From NCBI GenBank assembly GCA_002699515.1, contig PAAW01000058.1, forward strand, positions 1 through 36,145: DNA of 36,145 nt, in the 5' to 3' direction. Below, one piece after another: positions 1 through 13,238 of this stretch. Below the pieces are notes generated by a model that saw only the letters and a program-made list of their open reading frames with translations, was not told where the DNA came from and did not search any database. The stretch's first letter is position 1; each line of letters begins with the position of its first letter. The position numbers and the translations under genes were made by a program. This stretch comes from Methanobacteriota archaeon (GTDB lineage Archaea; Thermoplasmatota; Poseidoniia; Poseidoniales; Poseidoniaceae).

Positions 1-886
1 TATGATCAATATTTGATTGAATACTTGATTCTACTTTATTTTCGTCTAATTCATCATTTATTGTCTGATTTATAATAGTATGATTTTCTGTATTATTTTC
101 CTCGAAAAATACATTATAATAATATGGCCAATATTTTCCTGTAATTGTAAATTCAGAACTATTATCATCAAAAGCGATTCCATTCAATACATCTGCCTGA
201 TTGTACTTCGATTTATTTAATAATCCACTTAAGTCAATTGTATTTGTAACATTTCCCGATTCGATATCAATTAATATTATCTCGTCAGTTAACCAAACAT
301 TAGAATATACTGTGTCTCCAACACATTCTAACTCATTTAAGTAAGTTACAGGAGTTTCATTTTTTGTTACATTTTTCACATCTATTACTTCAAAAGTCTG
401 TAAATCTCTAAGTGTTAATTGATTTGTACCATTACTCATTACAAAATAATCTGACATTGTACAAATCCCCCATCCTTCTCCTGTATAATTCCACGTGTTT
501 ATTATTTCAAAAGATTCAATATCAAATACAAAAGCAATATTTGAACGATATGTTAACTGGATTAATTTGTTTTCATAAAATGTTAATCCTTCTGCAAATA
601 TAGACTCATTATGACTAAATGAATTTACAATGGCTCCATTACTCATGTTAATCTTTTGCAAACTAGATTCACCATACTTACCTGTGCTTTCATAAAGATA
701 TCCATCATTAATTAATAATCCTTGAGTCCAAGAGGCATTCGAATGAGGAAGAGTGTCTATGAGGACCAGGTCTAAACGTTGCACTGAGTTTGAATTTTGA
801 TTAGAGGCGATTACAGTATTAGCAAATAATATCAACAAAAAAATTGAGAGGACTCCGATAGTATTTGGAACACTCCATCTTTGCAT
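1..886 (-). CDS. Secreted glutaminyl-peptide cyclotransferase (glutamine cyclotransferase family), C-terminus cut by window edge
   Basis: The minus strand reads open from ATG at 886 to the window edge (295 residues, no stop). Residues 8-27 form a hydrophobic signal sequence. The rest matches the plant/bacterial-type glutamine cyclotransferase beta-propeller in order: WTQGL (53-57), LYESTGKYG (64-72), FAEGLTF (about 97-103), GEGWGIC (about 136-142), PVTYLNELE (179-187), YSNVWLTDEI (194-203), LNGIAFD (234-240) and TGKYWP (249-254). The family cyclises N-terminal Gln to pyroglutamate, here presumably outside the membrane. Most members end just after the TGK-WP motif. This one continues for at least 40 Asn/Thr-rich residues with several N-x-S/T sequons, which suggests a linker to a C-terminal anchor beyond the window. 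A TATA-like element 28 bp upstream of the ATG suggests a leaderless transcript. The family call is strong; the native substrate is unknown. Confidence 0.88.
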   Translation of the reverse strand, partial: MQRWSVPNTIGVLSIFLLILFANTVIASNQNSNSVQRLDLVLIDTLPHSNASWTQGLLINDGYLYESTGKYGESSLQKINMSNGAIVNSFSHNESIFAEGLTFYENKLIQLTYRSNIAFVFDIESFEIINTWNYTGEGWGICTMSDYFVMSNGTNQLTLRDLQTFEVIDVKNVTKNETPVTYLNELECVGDTVYSNVWLTDEIILIDIESGNVTNTIDLSGLLNKSKYNQADVLNGIAFDDNSSEFTITGKYWPYYYNVFFEENNTENHTIINQTINDELDENKVESSIQSNIDH

Positions 887-904
887 GTCTGATACATGTT
901 CCAA

Positions 905-920
905 CGCGGCTTATATACGT
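905..920. promoter_or_regulatory. TATA element between the divergent cyclotransferase and PKD-protein genes
   Basis: The only clear TATA-like stretch in the 82-bp divergent gap is TTATATA at 911-917. Read on the minus strand it is TATATAAG, centred about 28 bp from the cyclotransferase ATG (886), which is the spacing of a leaderless archaeal gene. Read on the plus strand it would place a start site near 940, leaving a short leader that carries the AGGTGG Shine-Dalgarno of the PKD gene. Use in both directions is inferred from position only. Confidence 0.5.
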
Positions 921-968
921 CCTCGATAACAGAAGGTCATCTCTAATCGGGATTATCAGGTGGCCTTG

Positions 969-3900
969 ATGTCGAAGCGCAGTAATTCTTACTCATCTAA
1001 ACTAATTATTGGGATGCTGTTGATGTTTTTAGCAGCAAGTTTCTCTCCACTTGTTTCAGCAAATAATAATGAAAATGACCAACAAAATGATGAAGAAAAT
1101 GTAGAATATACAGAACCATATGTTGTTGGCGATTTGAACTATTTTATTCCTGATCTTGATGGTAGACAATATCTTTTTTCTGAAGAAAATCCTGTTTATT
1201 CTGCATCTAGATGGATGAAAGGGAAATACATAGATGCTGGTGAACCATTTGAGCCAGAGCTTAGTGTTTCATCTACAAAATCAAGTACCTCAGGTCGAGC
1301 TCATTCAGGATGTACACCAGGTGATGATTGGACTGAAGGAGAATCAGGCACTGTTTCAATTTCAGGAGGATCTCTTGACATTGTTGCTGAAAAGGTAACT
1401 GCAAATGCTGCATTCCTCGTAGGTACAAGCAGTTCGGTTAATATTGCAACACTAAACAGTTTTGCCACTGATTGGGAAACTACAATATTTCCTACAGTCA
1501 CCAATTTGTATTTGTCTGGTTCAATGCCAGATAAAGATGGGAATTGCCAAGTTGAAATTATTTTGTATGATATTGATGGAGGGGGAGGAATTGGAGGATA
1601 TTTCTCTCCAGGAATTGCAAATAGCGGAGAATCAATATTTGTTGATGCAGCCGACACTGGTGGATCATTTGGTAGAGTAATTCTTGCTCATGAATTTCAA
1701 CACTTATTACATAATCATGCAGATCCGAGTGAATACCTTTGGATAGATGAAGGAAACGCAGATATGGCTGCTTTCTTTTGCTTTGGCATGGATAGTTCTC
1801 TTAGAGGGCACATCAATGCATGGACAAGTCGCCCTGATGTAAGCATTCGTTGGTGGGACCAGAAAGAAGATACTTCTGATTACGGTGCTGGAATGCTGTT
1901 TATGCTATATCTCCACGACATGTTAGGAGGCGCAAATGCAATGGCACAACTCGTTTCTGACCAAGCAAGTGGAGGGTTTGGAATTACAAACTTATTAGCG
2001 AACCCACCAGGAGGTATCTCATCCCCGATAGGATCGACTTTCTCTGATGCTATGGCAAATTTTTCAGTCGCCTCTGTATTAGATTCTGATCAAGCACCAT
2101 ATGGATTTGAGAGCATAGATATGATGCCAACTTGCGGAGGGAGTAGTTCTGTATGTAGAGTCCAACCTTCTGAAACTCATACTAGTTGGTCTCAGCCTTG
2201 GTCTAGTCCAAGTGTGCAAATAGAGGGATGGGGATTGGCAATTTTCAAAATGGTCGCTGATGGAAATGCTGGAAAATTAAATTTACGTCTAACTGCTGAA
2301 ATAGATGCTTTTGATGGTGTTTTAGCTGCTGTGGACAATAACGGAATTGTTACTACTGCGCCATTGGACTTTACTAGTGGGCCTGATGCTAATGGTGATG
2401 GAAATCCAGATTATGGAGAAGCCACTGGATTAGTACCTGGATTTGGAAATGGAACTGAAGAAGTATATGCAATTACTTGGTTTGAATCAATTCCGAGCGA
2501 TTGTAATTACGAAGATTGTTATTCAACACTACCTCCTGGTTTTACTTCATATCCAACATCTTCTGTAAGCATTGAGGCAAATGTGATTACTGGCCCTCCA
2601 ACACTTAACCCCTCGCCTGTACTAAACTACACAGATAGAGATGGAGATGGTGGTTTTGATACAATACAAGTAGATACTTATGTTACTTCTCAAGCATATT
2701 CTGAAAAAGTTGATGTCCTACTAGAAGTATATGATTCAACAAATAATATGATTGATTCCACTACTACTCGGGTAGTTGCTGGAGGAGGCCAACCAGTCAC
2801 CTTTAGTTCTTGGTTCACTCCTCAATTAACTGATACATACACAATTGTTTCACGATTAGTTGAATTAACTGGTTCTGTCATAGACACTCAAGTTTTGCCA
2901 AATCTCTTTTTGGAAAATATGATTCCTGATGCAATTGGTTCAATAAATACATTAGATGCAGAAACATGGGATCAAATTCAATTTTCAGCATCTGGTGAAG
3001 ATAAATGGGGATTATCTACAGATAATGAAACATTACCAAATATTGATGATCCTGTAGCTTATGAATGGACATTTGGAGACGGAAGTTCCTCTACCCTAAA
3101 AAACCCAAGAAGGGCTTATACTTCTGTAGGTTTCTTCCCTGTCACTCTTAGAGTACAAGATATAGGAGGTGGGTGGAGTGAGATTCTTAATTGGTCTATG
3201 AATATTACAGATGAATCAACTCCAATTATCGAAATTAGAATCAATGGCCAATCATTAAGTCAAAAGCCAGATTGGTGTCTTGGTGATTGGTGCTTAGATA
3301 CAAATCAAGCAACAGAATTTAGCGCATATCGAGCAAGTGATAATGTCCCAATAGAATTACTTGAATTCACATGGGATTTTGGTGATGGAAATGTAGAATC
3401 TGGTATTGGGGTTTACGAGGTGTTACATGCTTGGACAGAAGGTGAATCAGATGGAAGATCTTCAATGATGAATTTGAGTATAAGCGATGGCACGAATATA
3501 GCATATCTTGAATTAGAAATATTAGTAATGAATCGTATCCCAAGACAAATATTCTCTGGTAATTTTGTTACAGAAACGCTTGTTCCAATTACATTACCAG
3601 AAGTATTTGTAGATGATGATGGCACAATTACTGACGTAATCTGGCAATTTGAGGGTGAAGTGAATTTAGAGGGTAGTGGGGTGACATACGATAGTTCATT
3701 CATAGATCCAATGACCTCTGCTGATTCAAATCCAACTCCTGCATGGAAAATACCAGGAATGTACAATGTTACAGTTACAGTAACAGATGATGATGGAAAT
3801 CAGACTTCTGCAACATTCATGGTAACTGTAAATAATCAAAGACCAGTTCCTATTATGAATGTGTTCGATAATTTAGGAAATCCACTTAATCTTGTAATTG

Positions 3901-5273
3901 AAGATGCTATTGCTGGAAGAAACTATACATTCAAATCAAGTTTAAGTTATGACCCAGATAGTTCTGATTCTTTAGTAGCTCAGTGGATCTTTTCTGATGG
4001 TTATTCTACTAACTTATCTACAACTGAAGAAATCGGATATCAGTTTAATGAACCAGGAGATTATAGGGTGACATTAATAATAACAGATTCATTGGGTCTT
4101 GAATCTCTTGCTCTAGAACGAGTAATTAGAATTGCAAACCCCGTTCCAATAATCAATGCAAAAATTTTAGATGCATGGATAAATGGCGAAATTGTTAATG
4201 AAAATACACCAAGAACCAATGATAGTGTTTTCACATACACATCTACATTCACAAGTGACGGTGAAATATTTGCAGCACCTGGCACATTACTATTCTTTGA
4301 TTCCAGTGGTACAAGAGATGGTGATTTTATGTTTGAAGGATTTTTAAATCCAGATAAATCACAAGATGATTGGAATGGTATTGTAGAATACTCATGGGAT
4401 TTTGGCGATGCAGGACCAATAAGCAATGAACCTAGTCCTTGGCATTCATATGATTCACCAGGAGTATATACTGTAACTTTAACTGTAAGAGATGGATATG
4501 GCACAGGAGATACTACTCAAATTCAATTCAAAGTTAGAATTGATGAAGCACCTGTATTCAATCAAATTCAAATCTCAAGCGGTATTGAGCAAATTGTAGA
4601 AGATTTCTCAATTGCAATTAGTGCAACTGCCGAAGATTCTGAATTATCAAATGGGTTAATTGCGTGTAGAGATCTTAATCCTGCAATAGATGATGACGAA
4701 GATGGAATCTCTGAAAACGATTGTAATGAAGATGTAAATGGAGAACTCAAGTACTATTGGGATTTTGATTCAAGATTTGAAGATTCAAACATTGCAGATG
4801 CTATGGATGGAGACAATTCAAATGATTATATTGTTGCTCAAACATTAGAATATATGTGGAATGAAACTGGAAATACAGTAATTACATTGAAAATATGTGA
4901 TGGAATTAATCATTGTTCTATGGAATATTTTCCAATTAAAGTCTTGTTAAAACAAACAGATAGTGAAGAAGAAGAATTTGATTGGGCTGATCCTAACAGT
5001 TATTTTAAATCAGACCTTGGAAGCAATGGTGTAATCTTTATTGGTTCTATTCTAGCAGTTCTTATCTTAGGTTATTTTGCAATGAGACAACCAAATGAAC
5101 TTGAAGAAGAAGCTGAAGAAGCATCTCAAAATTACGAAGTTGAAGAAATAGAAGTGAAAGGGGGAGTGATGGGCATGGATAATCATACACCACCACCTAA
5201 ACCTAGTGTTTTAGAGAAAGATGAACGAAGAAATTCAAGTTCTGGATATGTAAGGCCTGTAAAAGGGAAGTGA
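969..5273 (+). CDS. Giant surface-anchored zincin metallopeptidase with PKD domains
   Basis: The product is about 1,434 residues. ATG 969 is preferred over the upstream in-frame GTG 960 because AGGTGG at 958-963 lies 6 nt before it. An N-terminal signal sequence (about 8-32) ends near VSA-NNNEN. A metallopeptidase-like region carries HEFQH at 241-245 and WIDEGNAD with Glu261, the HExxH plus downstream Glu arrangement of gluzincins; hyicolysin-like M30 proteases are the closest resemblance I recognise. PKD-type beta-sandwich signatures follow: WTFGDG (about 700), WDFGDG (about 802), a weaker WQFEGE (about 890), WIFSDGY (about 1005), WDFGDAG (about 1141) and WDFDS (about 1263). A single membrane span (about 1354-1373) and a charged cytoplasmic tail close the protein. 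It is probably a cell-surface protease or adhesin acting on proteins or polymers in seawater. The substrate is unknown, and PKD repeats alone do not give one. Confidence 0.85.
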   Translation: MSKRSNSYSSKLIIGMLLMFLAASFSPLVSANNNENDQQNDEENVEYTEPYVVGDLNYFIPDLDGRQYLFSEENPVYSASRWMKGKYIDAGEPFEPELSVSSTKSSTSGRAHSGCTPGDDWTEGESGTVSISGGSLDIVAEKVTANAAFLVGTSSSVNIATLNSFATDWETTIFPTVTNLYLSGSMPDKDGNCQVEIILYDIDGGGGIGGYFSPGIANSGESIFVDAADTGGSFGRVILAHEFQHLLHNHADPSEYLWIDEGNADMAAFFCFGMDSSLRGHINAWTSRPDVSIRWWDQKEDTSDYGAGMLFMLYLHDMLGGANAMAQLVSDQASGGFGITNLLANPPGGISSPIGSTFSDAMANFSVASVLDSDQAPYGFESIDMMPTCGGSSSVCRVQPSETHTSWSQPWSSPSVQIEGWGLAIFKMVADGNAGKLNLRLTAEIDAFDGVLAAVDNNGIVTTAPLDFTSGPDANGDGNPDYGEATGLVPGFGNGTEEVYAITWFESIPSDCNYEDCYSTLPPGFTSYPTSSVSIEANVITGPPTLNPSPVLNYTDRDGDGGFDTIQVDTYVTSQAYSEKVDVLLEVYDSTNNMIDSTTTRVVAGGGQPVTFSSWFTPQLTDTYTIVSRLVELTGSVIDTQVLPNLFLENMIPDAIGSINTLDAETWDQIQFSASGEDKWGLSTDNETLPNIDDPVAYEWTFGDGSSSTLKNPRRAYTSVGFFPVTLRVQDIGGGWSEILNWSMNITDESTPIIEIRINGQSLSQKPDWCLGDWCLDTNQATEFSAYRASDNVPIELLEFTWDFGDGNVESGIGVYEVLHAWTEGESDGRSSMMNLSISDGTNIAYLELEILVMNRIPRQIFSGNFVTETLVPITLPEVFVDDDGTITDVIWQFEGEVNLEGSGVTYDSSFIDPMTSADSNPTPAWKIPGMYNVTVTVTDDDGNQTSATFMVTVNNQRPVPIMNVFDNLGNPLNLVIEDAIAGRNYTFKSSLSYDPDSSDSLVAQWIFSDGYSTNLSTTEEIGYQFNEPGDYRVTLIITDSLGLESLALERVIRIANPVPIINAKILDAWINGEIVNENTPRTNDSVFTYTSTFTSDGEIFAAPGTLLFFDSSGTRDGDFMFEGFLNPDKSQDDWNGIVEYSWDFGDAGPISNEPSPWHSYDSPGVYTVTLTVRDGYGTGDTTQIQFKVRIDEAPVFNQIQISSGIEQIVEDFSIAISATAEDSELSNGLIACRDLNPAIDDDEDGISENDCNEDVNGELKYYWDFDSRFEDSNIADAMDGDNSNDYIVAQTLEYMWNETGNTVITLKICDGINHCSMEYFPIKVLLKQTDSEEEEFDWADPNSYFKSDLGSNGVIFIGSILAVLILGYFAMRQPNELEEEAEEASQNYEVEEIEVKGGVMGMDNHTPPPKPSVLEKDERRNSSSGYVRPVKGK

Positions 5274-5277
5274 ATAC

Positions 5278-6255
5278 ATGTCTACTACTAGAAAAGTTGC
5301 AATATTGCTATCTTTGATTTTTTTAGCACCCTTATTAGTATCTAATTTTTCAATGTCAAATGAACTTTTATTGCCAGTTAGTGCTGCTTCGTGTAATTCT
5401 ACAAATAATGAGCCTATGTGGGGTGTTGAAGCAGCTAATATTTCAATTCAAAATTATTACTATGATGACTACGGAAATTCCTATGAGATCGAAGAAAGTG
5501 GTTCTGGTGGAAAAAAAGAAATGGATGAACCAATGATTTATCAAGAACAATTTGCACTTGGAACTCTTACCCAAGATGATGATTTCAGTACAAGTCAAGT
5601 GATGCAAAACGATTCAATAAGTGGGTTAAGGTTAAATTTAACCACTGGACAAAAATATACATTTTGTATTACTACTCAGCACCTAAATAATGGTTCAATC
5701 ATTGGAAGTTCGGAAGTAGATGTATATCTACTCACAGAATATGATTGGGAGATTTATCAAGATGATTACAATGCAAGACATGCAGAATGGAGAGATTGGA
5801 AAAACGATATCCCCATTGAGTGGCAATCATACATGAGTAGTTTTTATTGGAAGCCTTTTAGAGATGTTCACGAATATACAACAAATTCTAATTTTGAATT
5901 CTCTGTAGCATTAGATCAGCCTCTTGTAACAAATACCATGTTTCAAGATAGTGGACCTTCATGGGAAGAGTTTTACTTAATCGTTGATGGATGGGACAAT
6001 ATTTACGATGATGCTAAACCCACAGGACATGAGGTTCAAGTAGACATACAAGTCATGATAGAAGAAAGGTTTGCATTACCTAATTGGACTGTTAGCTTAA
6101 CTTGTTGTGGATTATTTCTTGCAATTGCTGCAATTCCCGCTGTTCTCCATGTTCGATATCAAAAAGCAGGAATCAACAGTGGAAACACTCAATTAATACC
6201 AAAGGTTTCTGGAACTGATTCAAAAACTTTTGGAACTATGAAAGAGGATTTATAA
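5278..6255 (+). CDS. Membrane-anchored extracytoplasmic protein of unknown function
   Basis: The 325-residue product starts 4 nt after the stop of the giant PKD protein, so the two are very likely co-transcribed. Residues about 6-24 form a signal sequence. The middle is an acidic, Tyr/Trp-rich extracytoplasmic domain with paired cysteines but no motif I recognise. One transmembrane span near the C-terminus (WTVSLTCCGLFLAIAAIPAV, about 275-294) is followed by a short basic and polar cytoplasmic tail. The topology mirrors the upstream protein: outside domain, one span, short tail. A role as a partner or chaperone of the surface protease is inferred from gene order only. Confidence 0.75.
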   Translation: MSTTRKVAILLSLIFLAPLLVSNFSMSNELLLPVSAASCNSTNNEPMWGVEAANISIQNYYYDDYGNSYEIEESGSGGKKEMDEPMIYQEQFALGTLTQDDDFSTSQVMQNDSISGLRLNLTTGQKYTFCITTQHLNNGSIIGSSEVDVYLLTEYDWEIYQDDYNARHAEWRDWKNDIPIEWQSYMSSFYWKPFRDVHEYTTNSNFEFSVALDQPLVTNTMFQDSGPSWEEFYLIVDGWDNIYDDAKPTGHEVQVDIQVMIEERFALPNWTVSLTCCGLFLAIAAIPAVLHVRYQKAGINSGNTQLIPKVSGTDSKTFGTMKEDL

Positions 6256-6258
6256 TAA

Positions 6259-7044
6259 TTAATATTCCAACATATCCCATGCATCTGTAAGATCTCTTAC
6301 GTTAATTAATCCTTTTTTACCTAAATGAAAATCAGATTCAAGTGTTGCATAAACCATTGCTTGATTCAAAAGGGGTGCATGTAGCCTGGTCCAATCTCCA
6401 CTTGGCCCTAAACCCATCAAACTCATCTGTTGTTTACTATTCCTTAAAGACCAACAAGCAGTTACTATTTCTATGCCATCATGATGATCATTAGTCTTGA
6501 AACATAATTTGATTAAATCTCCTGTATCTCCATTATCTTCTATTAATGAAATGATATTTTCGGCATCTGGTGTTTTCTCGATATCATGATGTGAAGAGAC
6601 TATTTTTGTATTTGAATCGCCTGCAAGTTTCATTAACTGTTTACGTTCTTTAGATTCTATATTTATCTCTAAATCAACCCAACTGACATTACTTTCGATT
6701 GCCTTAGTCAAAATTTTCAAACGTTCTTCTTCGGTACCAGGGAACTTTCCACCCTCCGCAGTACTTCTACATGTGAATATCACTGGTTTCTCTATTGCTT
6801 CTTTAAGCCTACTAATTGTGTTTGAGACGTCTACTTCTGATACCTCTCTGGGAATTAATTCATATCGTGAAGCATTAGTATCTTCTGAACCTTCTTGAGG
6901 CTTTTGATACACTTTGGAAAGATATAGGAAATCGAAGCGGATTTCAAGGATATCTGCTCCAGCTAATGTTGCAAGACCTGCTGCCTTTATGCACTCTTTG
7001 ACAGAAAATCCTTCAATGGAAACACAGACTAACGGACGGTTCAC
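6259..7044 (-). CDS. aroD: 3-dehydroquinate dehydratase, type I
   Basis: The 261-residue product has the class I dehydroquinase pattern. EIRFDFL (about 35-41) carries the substrate-binding Glu and Arg. VIFTCRSTAEGGKFPG follows, then WVDLEIN. SSHHDIEKTP holds the catalytic His of the SxHDF-type motif, LIKLCFKTN the Schiff-base Lys, and MSLMGLGPSGDWTR the C-terminal loop. The enzyme dehydrates 3-dehydroquinate to 3-dehydroshikimate in aromatic amino-acid synthesis. The start codon is GTG at 7044; the nearby ATG at 7049 runs into an immediate stop. A TATA-like ATAAACC (minus strand, about 7061-7070) lies some 22 bp upstream, so the transcript may be nearly leaderless. No other shikimate gene lies in the window. 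It converges with the membrane-protein gene, 3 nt apart. Confidence 0.9.
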   Translation of the reverse strand: MNRPLVCVSIEGFSVKECIKAAGLATLAGADILEIRFDFLYLSKVYQKPQEGSEDTNASRYELIPREVSEVDVSNTISRLKEAIEKPVIFTCRSTAEGGKFPGTEEERLKILTKAIESNVSWVDLEINIESKERKQLMKLAGDSNTKIVSSHHDIEKTPDAENIISLIEDNGDTGDLIKLCFKTNDHHDGIEIVTACWSLRNSKQQMSLMGLGPSGDWTRLHAPLLNQAMVYATLESDFHLGKKGLINVRDLTDAWDMLEY

Positions 7045-7057
7045 GTCATGGCCAATC

Positions 7058-7072
7058 AGAGGTTTATTTTAA
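7058..7072 (-). promoter_or_regulatory. Likely TATA box of aroD
   Basis: On the minus strand the sequence AAAATAAACC (7061-7070) lies about 22-25 bp from the GTG start. It shares the ATAAACC core seen upstream of the thioesterase and ATP synthase genes in this window. Confidence 0.45.
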
Positions 7073-7121
7073 TGGTGTCGAATTTTCAAACCATACATAT
7101 CTACTACCTTAGAGAACACAA

Positions 7122-7147
7122 AAGCGATTAGTTTACAAACCTCGCTT
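7122..7147. repeat. Imperfect palindrome in the gyrB upstream region
   Basis: AAGCGA (7122-7127) and TCGCTT (7142-7147) are exact inverted copies. Between them lies a second small inverted repeat, GTTT-AC-AAAC (7131-7140), which also looks like a weak TATA element. The gyrB ATG is about 92 bp downstream. The symmetry could mark an operator for a dimeric regulator, or be chance in an AT-rich region. Confidence 0.4.
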
Positions 7148-7217
7148 GATACTCTACTAATGTTCGAAGGATTCCGTAAGGTTCGAGTGATGGGGTAGCG
7201 AAATTTTCTACAATTAG

Positions 7218-11921
<4,704 letters not shown>

Positions 11922-11928
<7 letters not shown>

Positions 11929-11955
11929 TGAAGTTCAAACACTAGAACTTATTCT
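11922..11955. repeat. Hairpin at the gyrA 3' end
   Basis: AGAAT (11922-11926) and AAGTTC (11931-11936) pair with GAACTT (11945-11950) and ATTCT (11951-11955), around an 8-nt loop. A 4-nt bulge contains part of the gyrA stop. The downstream gene begins 26 bp further on. No T-run follows, so this is not an intrinsic terminator. It may be an mRNA-processing or stability element, or an operator. Confidence 0.5.
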
Positions 11956-11980
11956 GGGTTAATGTCCTGAGGTGATTTTG

Positions 11981-13237
11981 ATGAATGAAGATAAATTGAT
12001 TTACGATTGGAATGTCATTAATTGGGAATTAAATCGAGATGAGTCTAAACACCCACATAGTGTTTGGTTTGATGATGAAACATTAAGAGATGGTCTCCAA
12101 TCTCCATCAGCAAGAAATCCTACGATTGAACAAAAAATAGAATTATTAACTTACATGGAAAAATTAGGCATTCAAAAAGTTGACCTCGGATTACCTGGTG
12201 CTGGTCCATTCCACATAGAACATATCGATGCAATGCTTAACCACATTGTAGAAAATAATTACAAAATAAGACCTGGAGCTGCTGTAAGGACTGTAATTTC
12301 AGATATTGAACCATTAGTAGATTTACAAGCAAAATATGAAATCCAAATTCAAGCAAGTGCGTTTCTTGGCACAAGCCCTATCCGTCAATATGCAGAAAAT
12401 TGGACTATGGAAAAATTAATTTCGACAATGGAAAAAGCAGTAGGTTTTGCAATAGATAATGACATACCAGTAATGTTCGTTACAGAAGATACTACAAGAA
12501 GTAGGCCTGAAGACGTAAAACAAATTTACACAAGAGCACTAGAATTAGGTGCAGATAGACTTTGTGTATGTGACACATGTGGGCATGTAACTCCTAATGG
12601 CACCAAACAATTATTGTCATTTATACAAAATGAAGTTATCCCTGATGCTGGATTCAAAAGAAGAGACATTGAAATAAATTGGCACGGGCATCAAGATAGA
12701 GGATTAGGGGTTGCAAATAATTTGGCTGCCGTTGAGGCTGGTGCTGATGTAATTCACGGTACTGCGTTAGGTGTTGGTGAAAGGGCAGGAAATGCACCAC
12801 TTGATCAAACTCTAGTAAATCTAAGTTTAATGGGAGTTATTGATAATGATTTAACTCTTCTAAATGAATATATGAATAAGGCACACGAATATGTTGAAGT
12901 CGCACTACCAAGAAATTATCCTGTATTTGGAGAAGATGCATTTGAAACGGGTACTGGAGTTCACGCATCTGCAGTAATTAAAGCAATGAAAAAAGGAAAT
13001 GATTGGTTAGCTGATAGAGTATATTCTGGAGTACCAGCACAAGACTTTGGATTACAACAAATAATTAGAATAGGCCATATGAGCGGAAGATCAAATATTA
13101 TTTGGTGGCTTGAAAAGAATAATTTCGAACCAAATGATGATTTAGTTGCGCACCTATTTGAAGTGGCAAAATCAAAAAGGAGACTTATGTCAGATGATGA
13201 AGTAACTAATGTTGTAAACTCATTCATTACAACATAA
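11981..13237 (+). CDS. LeuA-like acyltransferase (isopropylmalate/homocitrate synthase family) without regulatory domain
   Basis: The product has 418 residues from ATG 11981. GAGGTG at 11969-11974 precedes this start and argues against the in-frame GTG at 11972. It is a DRE-TIM metallolyase: DDETLRDGLQSP (about 29-40), GLPGAGP, EDTTRSRPEDV, the metal-binding segment WHGHQDRGLGVANNLAA, then HGTALGVGERAGNAPL and TGVHASAVIKA. The family condenses acetyl-CoA with 2-oxoacids. The closest pattern I recall is bacterial proteins annotated as 2-isopropylmalate synthase that have the DDETLRDGLQSPS motif. The C-terminal leucine-sensing domain of classical LeuA is absent, so feedback control should differ. 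Isopropylmalate, citramalate or homocitrate synthase are all possible. The fold and family are secure; the substrate is not. Confidence 0.85.
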   Translation: MNEDKLIYDWNVINWELNRDESKHPHSVWFDDETLRDGLQSPSARNPTIEQKIELLTYMEKLGIQKVDLGLPGAGPFHIEHIDAMLNHIVENNYKIRPGAAVRTVISDIEPLVDLQAKYEIQIQASAFLGTSPIRQYAENWTMEKLISTMEKAVGFAIDNDIPVMFVTEDTTRSRPEDVKQIYTRALELGADRLCVCDTCGHVTPNGTKQLLSFIQNEVIPDAGFKRRDIEINWHGHQDRGLGVANNLAAVEAGADVIHGTALGVGERAGNAPLDQTLVNLSLMGVIDNDLTLLNEYMNKAHEYVEVALPRNYPVFGEDAFETGTGVHASAVIKAMKKGNDWLADRVYSGVPAQDFGLQQIIRIGHMSGRSNIIWWLEKNNFEPNDDLVAHLFEVAKSKRRLMSDDEVTNVVNSFITT

Positions 13238-13238
13238 A

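Noticed and set aside
412-603. 63-codon plus-strand frame near the window start
   Set aside because: It is antisense to the cyclotransferase, whose motifs run through the region in the minus frame.
1301-1657. Open frames opposite the PKD gene and other large genes
   Set aside because: They lie wholly inside strongly supported genes, have low-complexity or unlikely composition, and lack ribosome sites. They are shadows of AT-rich coding sequence.
7150-7200. Possible tRNA fragment (GGTTCGAGTGA) before gyrB
   Set aside because: The bases on either side of the TTCGA-like loop cannot form a T-arm stem, and no acceptor or anticodon arm can be drawn.
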